NCBI GenBank assembly: GCA_035578155.1
Contig: JAPWDM010000012.1
Coordinates: 12,034,501-12,098,500, forward strand
Origin: Brachynemurus nebulosus
Lineage: Eukaryota > Arthropoda > Insecta > Neuroptera > Myrmeleontidae
Direction of reading: 5' to 3'
Length of the DNA: 64,000 nt
Shown: positions 59,669-64,000 of the stretch, piece by piece
Layout: each line of letters starts with the position of its first letter
Numbering within the stretch: position 1 is the first letter of the stretch
Position numbers and translations under genes: made by a program
Notes under the pieces: generated by a model
What the model was told of the DNA's origin: nothing
Database searches by the model: none
What the model saw: only the letters and a program-made list of their open reading frames with translations

Positions 59669-59736
<68 letters not shown>
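59669..59736. repeat. (TA)n microsatellite
   Basis: Pure TA run. Unlike three others in the window, its flanks do not match the Helitron-like family. Confidence 0.97.
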
Positions 59737-59737
<1 letters not shown>

Positions 59738-59739
59738 CT

Positions 59740-60620
59740 TTCGATATAAAACATGAATCCCCGTTGTCTTCAACATAAACATTCAATCAGCCTAAACAGA
59801 AATCTCTATTACCGATACGTAGGTATATATTTATAATAAATGTGTTATCAATAAGTGTGGCGCAGATATGGACAAGAGGGGTGCTGCTGGCGGGTTGAGC
59901 TGCCGGCAATGGATGAACCTGTTATTTGGGATGAGATGGTTGTGTGTTATTTTCTGATTTTTATCCCTCTATGGAATAATGTTACCCCCTTTCCCACTCT
60001 GGATATCACTTGATATCAATAATATCGAATCGAGGGGGTGGAAATTATAGATTTCCAATTGCTTGGGAATTTTTACAACTGGATTTGTATCAAAATAAAA
60101 AACACTAAGCTTATTTTATCCATTTACTATAAGCACTAAAGTCAATTATGGTACCTGTTTGACATTTCCCTTGATAAAGCAAAAGAAAAATGGATTTTTA
60201 ATTTTAAGTAAAAAATATATTTTAATAAAAAAATTCTCCTATAGATTTGCTGCTTGAATTACTAAAATTCGCCCTGGAATTATGTTTTACAATCTAGAAT
60301 TCAATTTCCTGTTAGCACTACGGGTACTCGGAAAACTACCCATTTCTTCAATTCGAGTTTAACCAAAAATATTAAACTTTTTTTAAGCTCACGACTTTAA
60401 TTGTTAGTTTTAGACTTATAGGTACTTTTTAGCGAGTAATTTTTACTTCAAAAACAAAAATTCTATAAAATAGAGGTTTCAATAACCAGTTTAAACCAAC
60501 GGATAAATTTTAGAATAACAAAAAATTCCCTTAATTGTTTATGTTGATTAGGAAAAATAAATTTTTGTTAGATTCCAATAAAAAATGACGCTAAAAATCT
60601 AAAATTTTTGCATAGTACGA
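59740..60620. other. Intergenic; partial relative of the 9.3-11.2 kb duplicated unit
   Basis: About 60505-60615 repeats AATTCCCTTAATTG, TTGATTAGGAAAA, CCAATAAAAAATGACGC and TAAAAATCTAAAATTTTTG, from the order seen at 9390-9545. Otherwise nothing. Confidence 0.4.
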
Positions 60621-60634
60621 AAATAATTACATAA

Positions 60635-61059
60635 CTCTTTGCACTCAAGCAAAAAAAAGTGAGTTGTAAATAGGCTGGTAAGACATGTAGCACATGACAA
60701 CGACCGACGTTCTTTTTTTGACGGATCCTTTTGACGTTCTAACCTTGTTTCCCCAAAGTTGAATACTAAATGCGCTAAATACGTCCTCAATGCTGTTTTT
60801 ATTAGTTTTTAATTTTAAAAAGATAATTCAACGTGATTTTGTATTATTTTATTTACAATTTTTCTAATAAATGAATGTGTTTGCAGTTATTAAATAAAAT
60901 ATTCATGTAATGTGAAGTATGTGCAGTCATTACAGTTCAACATTCAGTGTGTCATGTGGTACATGTCTTAGGATCCAACAGACAAAATACCTTTAAATAT
61001 GGTAGAGTTAATGGACAAACCACCTTGTCATGCTGTACATGTCTTATAAGCGCAAAGGG
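60635..61059 (-). mobile_element. 425 bp TTAA-flanked element, copy 2 (inverted)
   Basis: TTAA at 61060-61063; the other flank reads ATAA (60631-60634), a single change from TTAA. Same length and ends as 32010-32434, with the same three TAAGACATGTAC..CATGACA words. High identity between copies suggests relatively recent activity. Confidence 0.8.
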
Positions 61060-61064
61060 TTAAG

Positions 61065-62085
61065 AGTTGCGTTGTTGAAAAAAATTGACCTAAAAATATC
61101 TGGCAACATTGCATTAAATGAAGCAGGAGAAGAAATTAGTCATATACCTATAACTTTATCTCATATTCTAGACTGTACATAAAACTAGATTATAGAAATT
61201 AGACGACTTCAAAATGACTATTCGAAAAAATTTTTTTTTTTTGAAAATAATATAAATTTTCACAATTTTCTTAAATATTTTCTTCTTTTTGGAAAAATAA
61301 AATTAACTTTTAACAAAATAAACGATAAAACTTCAATTACACTCAACAACAGAAAAAAAGCAAAACAAAAATAATTGAAATCCCTAAAATAAAAATAATA
61401 GTAAAGAAATATAAATTTAGATTGTCCGGTCGTTTGACGGTAATGACGTTATCTCTCCGCTCCTATAAGTGTTGAACGCAGCCAGTCCGGCAATAATAAA
61501 ATTGAAATCATAAACACAACTATTAAATATCTTCCACGGCAATGCGGAATCATGTTTTATTGGCCGAAAAGTCGAAGATAGACACACACACACATACACA
61601 TACACACATTGATACACATGAAATGAAAACGGAAGATGCAACAAGACGGATACACCTACCCCAATTTTATTTTATCACATGACTCGTGTAAGTATACGAT
61701 AGTGAAATAGGGGACAATGGGGAGAGTGGGCAATCTGGGAATATATGTACAGTGAGATGTCAATCGTAATAATAATACTAGATTTTTATATTATATTAGA
61801 TGTTTAGTGGACCATATAAAAATATGATATTTTTTTATTTTTACTATTTATTAAGAGTAGTGGACTTGTCAAAAATTATCCCTCATCTGTTTTTTTTGAT
61901 AGTTGTTTATTAGATTTTCTTTCTTGAATTGTATCGCTATCCTAAAAACTGCCCATTCAGCTACATTAAATATTAAAACTGAGTGTAATACTTATTATGA
62001 AATGTAGCCTGGAAATGTAGCTCAATGCTTCTGAATGACACACCAAAAGAAATATTCCAAAAGTGAAACCAGATGAGCTAACTCA
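61065..62085. other. Intergenic; (CA)-rich patch and possible TIR start
   Basis: 61579-61620 is CA/TACA-rich. At 61707-61740, after TA, GGGGACAATGGGGAGAGTGG resembles in style the GGGGAGAGCGGGG end of the 15087 element, but no partner end was found. Confidence 0.35.
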
Positions 62086-62090
62086 TGCTA

Positions 62091-62555
62091 TAGTGATGAG
62101 CAAGATTAGTCTTGGTCTTGCAGTCTTGTCTTGGTCTTGCATTTTTTGCAAGACCAAGACCAAGACTATGTATACCAAGAGCAAGACCAAGACCAAGACT
62201 ATAAGTATGGCTGCAAGACCAATACCAAGACTCAAGTGAGCAAGGCCAAGACAAAAGCAAGAAAAAATCAAGACTCTTGCTAAACTATTTAAATAGTTTG
62301 AAAGTATAATTAATGCCGTAAACAAAGAAAATTCTGATTTTAGAAAGAAAAATTCGCTAATAGAAAAAATGCAAGAAAGTGCGATATTTTTTAGCAATAC
62401 CAAGACCAAGACCAAGACTGGATTTTGCAAGACCAAGACCAAAACCAAGACTCAAACTGCTCTAGCAAGATCAAGATCAAGATTCTTAATGCAAGAACAA
62501 GACCAAAACCAAGACTTGGCAGTCTTGGTCTTGGTCTTGCATTTGCTCATCACTA
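62091..62555. mobile_element. hAT-like hexamer miniature, copy 5
   Basis: Ends TAGTGATGAGCAAG / TTTGCTCATCACTA. Flanks tcatgcta (62083-62090) and ctcatgta (62556-62563) agree if one base was inserted in the left copy (ctcatg[c]ta). Hexamer arrays and AAACTATTTAAATAGTTT core as in the other copies; this is the longest copy. Frames on both strands are hexamer artefacts. Confidence 0.85.
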
Positions 62556-62559
62556 CTCA

Positions 62560-64000
62560 TGTACACCATCTACCAATGCCACAAAAATGGAAATCTTTTT
62601 ATCGAAATTGATTTCAGAAATTCATATTCATTCACAGTTGTAAATCTAGCGGGAATATTTTCGTAATCGCAGTGTATGTACTATCATCACATTTAATAGC
62701 TGTAGTACTTTGATTATTTGAACAAAAAAACAGTAAAAAGACGAGAGCTTTTGTATTTACGCTATTTTTATAGTCCAAAATATTAGGTACATAATAGAAA
62801 AAAAAATCATTTGACAAATGAAAAACTATTTCCATTTTTATTTTCCCAATTTCATATCTTACTACCTATATATATGTAATATTTTATACCAGTTTTCAAT
62901 ATCAGAAGCATACTCTCTTGCTCCAGTTCTATTTCAAGTACTTACTTATTTTACTTCCAAGACTACTAAAGAAGTGGAAGCATTTTGACCAGCTTTAAAA
63001 TATGAAAAATTGTTCCCCTCGAAAACGAAAATTTTCATGTGTATTTTACATTTTAGAGCTTCCTGGGCAACTTTGATTTCGTGTCTATTTGTTAATAATG
63101 TTTACTAGGCTATTGGGGCTAAGAATCAAATGTGATGCAGTAACCAGATTTCAGTTATTTTTGTTTTGTTTTAACATATGTATATTTGATTTGCCATAGA
63201 GCTATCACTCGTGCTATCACACGAGAGAACTATGTTACTTTATGGTGCATAACTGTATATTCAGCATCCAGCAGACTGGATGAAACAAAACAATTATGCT
63301 AAAAAAAAATAATGACAACTTATAAGAAAATAAACAAGAGAAATAAAAAAAAGAACTTTTTTCAAAAAAAAATGAACAGCAAAAAAAATTGAATATCAAA
63401 CATGGGAGTGGTTTTAAACTGTAGAACAATGATTGTCCAAGTAAATGTAGAAACGACCAATCACGTTTTCCAAGGTAATAATCACATATATGAAAACGTA
63501 ATTCAACAAAACATTTCATACACAGTATACCTATATAGGTAACATTTAACATTCCATTAAATGTACATACATACATACTTCAATCGATCTCTTTTCATTA
63601 CATGTCAATCATTAATATATTTATTTCAGTCAAATACATTATTTTGTCTTGGCGGAATAATATTCAAAGATGGATGAACAGCACAATATATGTTTGTGTG
63701 TCTGTGTATTGATGTTGAATTTTAAAATTGACGAATGATCAAAACGTTTGTTGATTATTGATGATGGTACAGTTGATTCGTGTTATCGGAAACTCTTTTA
63801 GCATCAATGAAGGTACAAAATGTTCAACAGTAAGCTGAAGTGTAGTTTATCAGAGTTTTCTCTATTGGGATTCGACTGTACACGGTAGAAGAATTTAAAT
63901 ATTCAAGGGAGTCTGCTCGAAATTGTTGATCCAACTGATAAATATCGAATTTTTGAGGAGTTTGTTTGAAACAGGTTTGTCTTTTAGCGAATTTTTGAAT
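62560..64000. other. AT-rich end of window, no gene recognised
   Basis: The 113-codon minus frame at 63235-63576 is Phe/Ser-rich translation of A-runs. The last bases (TTTAGCGAATTTTTGAAT) resemble an inverted Helitron-like 3' end, possibly entering another copy beyond the window. Confidence 0.4.

Noticed and set aside
61707..61740. Another TA-flanked motif-reiterating element (GGGGACAATGGGGAGAGTGG)
   Set aside because: No inverted partner end or internal repeats were found before the window ends.
63235..63576. 113-codon Phe-rich minus frame as a membrane protein
   Set aside because: The hydrophobicity comes from A-runs read on the complement; no start context, domain or composition shift.

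Overview
This window is AT-rich, apparently non-genic nuclear DNA of a eukaryote. It shows no bacterial organisation: no operons and no long open frames (the longest is about 150 codons and recognisably repeat-derived). Instead it holds many poly-A/T runs, five long (TA)n microsatellites and dense interspersed repeats. The mixture of TTAA-flanked piggyBac-like elements, TA-flanked pogo/mariner-like elements, hAT miniatures and Helitron-like elements suggests an insect. An AT-rich hemipteran such as an aphid is my guess, not something the sequence proves. I found no host gene I can name, no rRNA, no convincing tRNA and no CRISPR array. One short frame (complement of 4153-4374) behind a TATA-like box is the only candidate host micro-gene I think worth listing.

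Region by region. 1-9.3 kb: a degenerate hexamer hairpin, two near-complete ~0.9 kb piggyBac-like non-autonomous elements (754-1669, 7208-8108), the candidate micro-gene, a strong hairpin (4987-5083) and one Helitron-like fragment. 9.3-12.7 kb: a ~0.7 kb tandem duplication carrying a pogo-like TIR element, plus two copies of a hAT miniature whose interior is (ACCAAG)n and (CTTGGT)n arrays. 15-24 kb: a 992 bp TA-flanked element, a ~700 bp interspersed repeat, a ~120 bp-unit tandem array, and a cluster of Helitron-like copies carrying microsatellites, with a foldback element between them. 24.6-29 kb: a hairpin, a hAT end fragment and a Helitron-type element (3' hairpin plus CTAG) containing tandem subunits. 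29.8-39.2 kb: more TIR elements, including one flanked by TTAA and one pogo/Tigger-like element that contains a long foldback, then a second Helitron-type copy. 40-49 kb: TTAA elements, a hAT element with an 8 bp target duplication and another hexamer miniature nested in it, and a fourth hexamer miniature. 51.7-52.7 kb: a TA-flanked element that keeps the start (MPRKYTR) and a cysteine-rich tail of what looks like a pogo-type transposase. 54.6-64 kb: a TGA-flanked MITE, a satellite interrupted by an 874 bp TTAA element, further copies of earlier families, and the fifth hexamer miniature.

The window is best read as a record of nested insertions. At least two insertions can be checked against paralogous empty sites inside the window: the hAT miniature at 9729 against the sister duplicate at about 10840, and the TTAA element at 56381 against the satellite unit at 56072. 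The most distinctive pattern is that several unrelated TIR families, each about 0.9-1.0 kb and mostly TA-flanked, repeat their own terminal motif internally.
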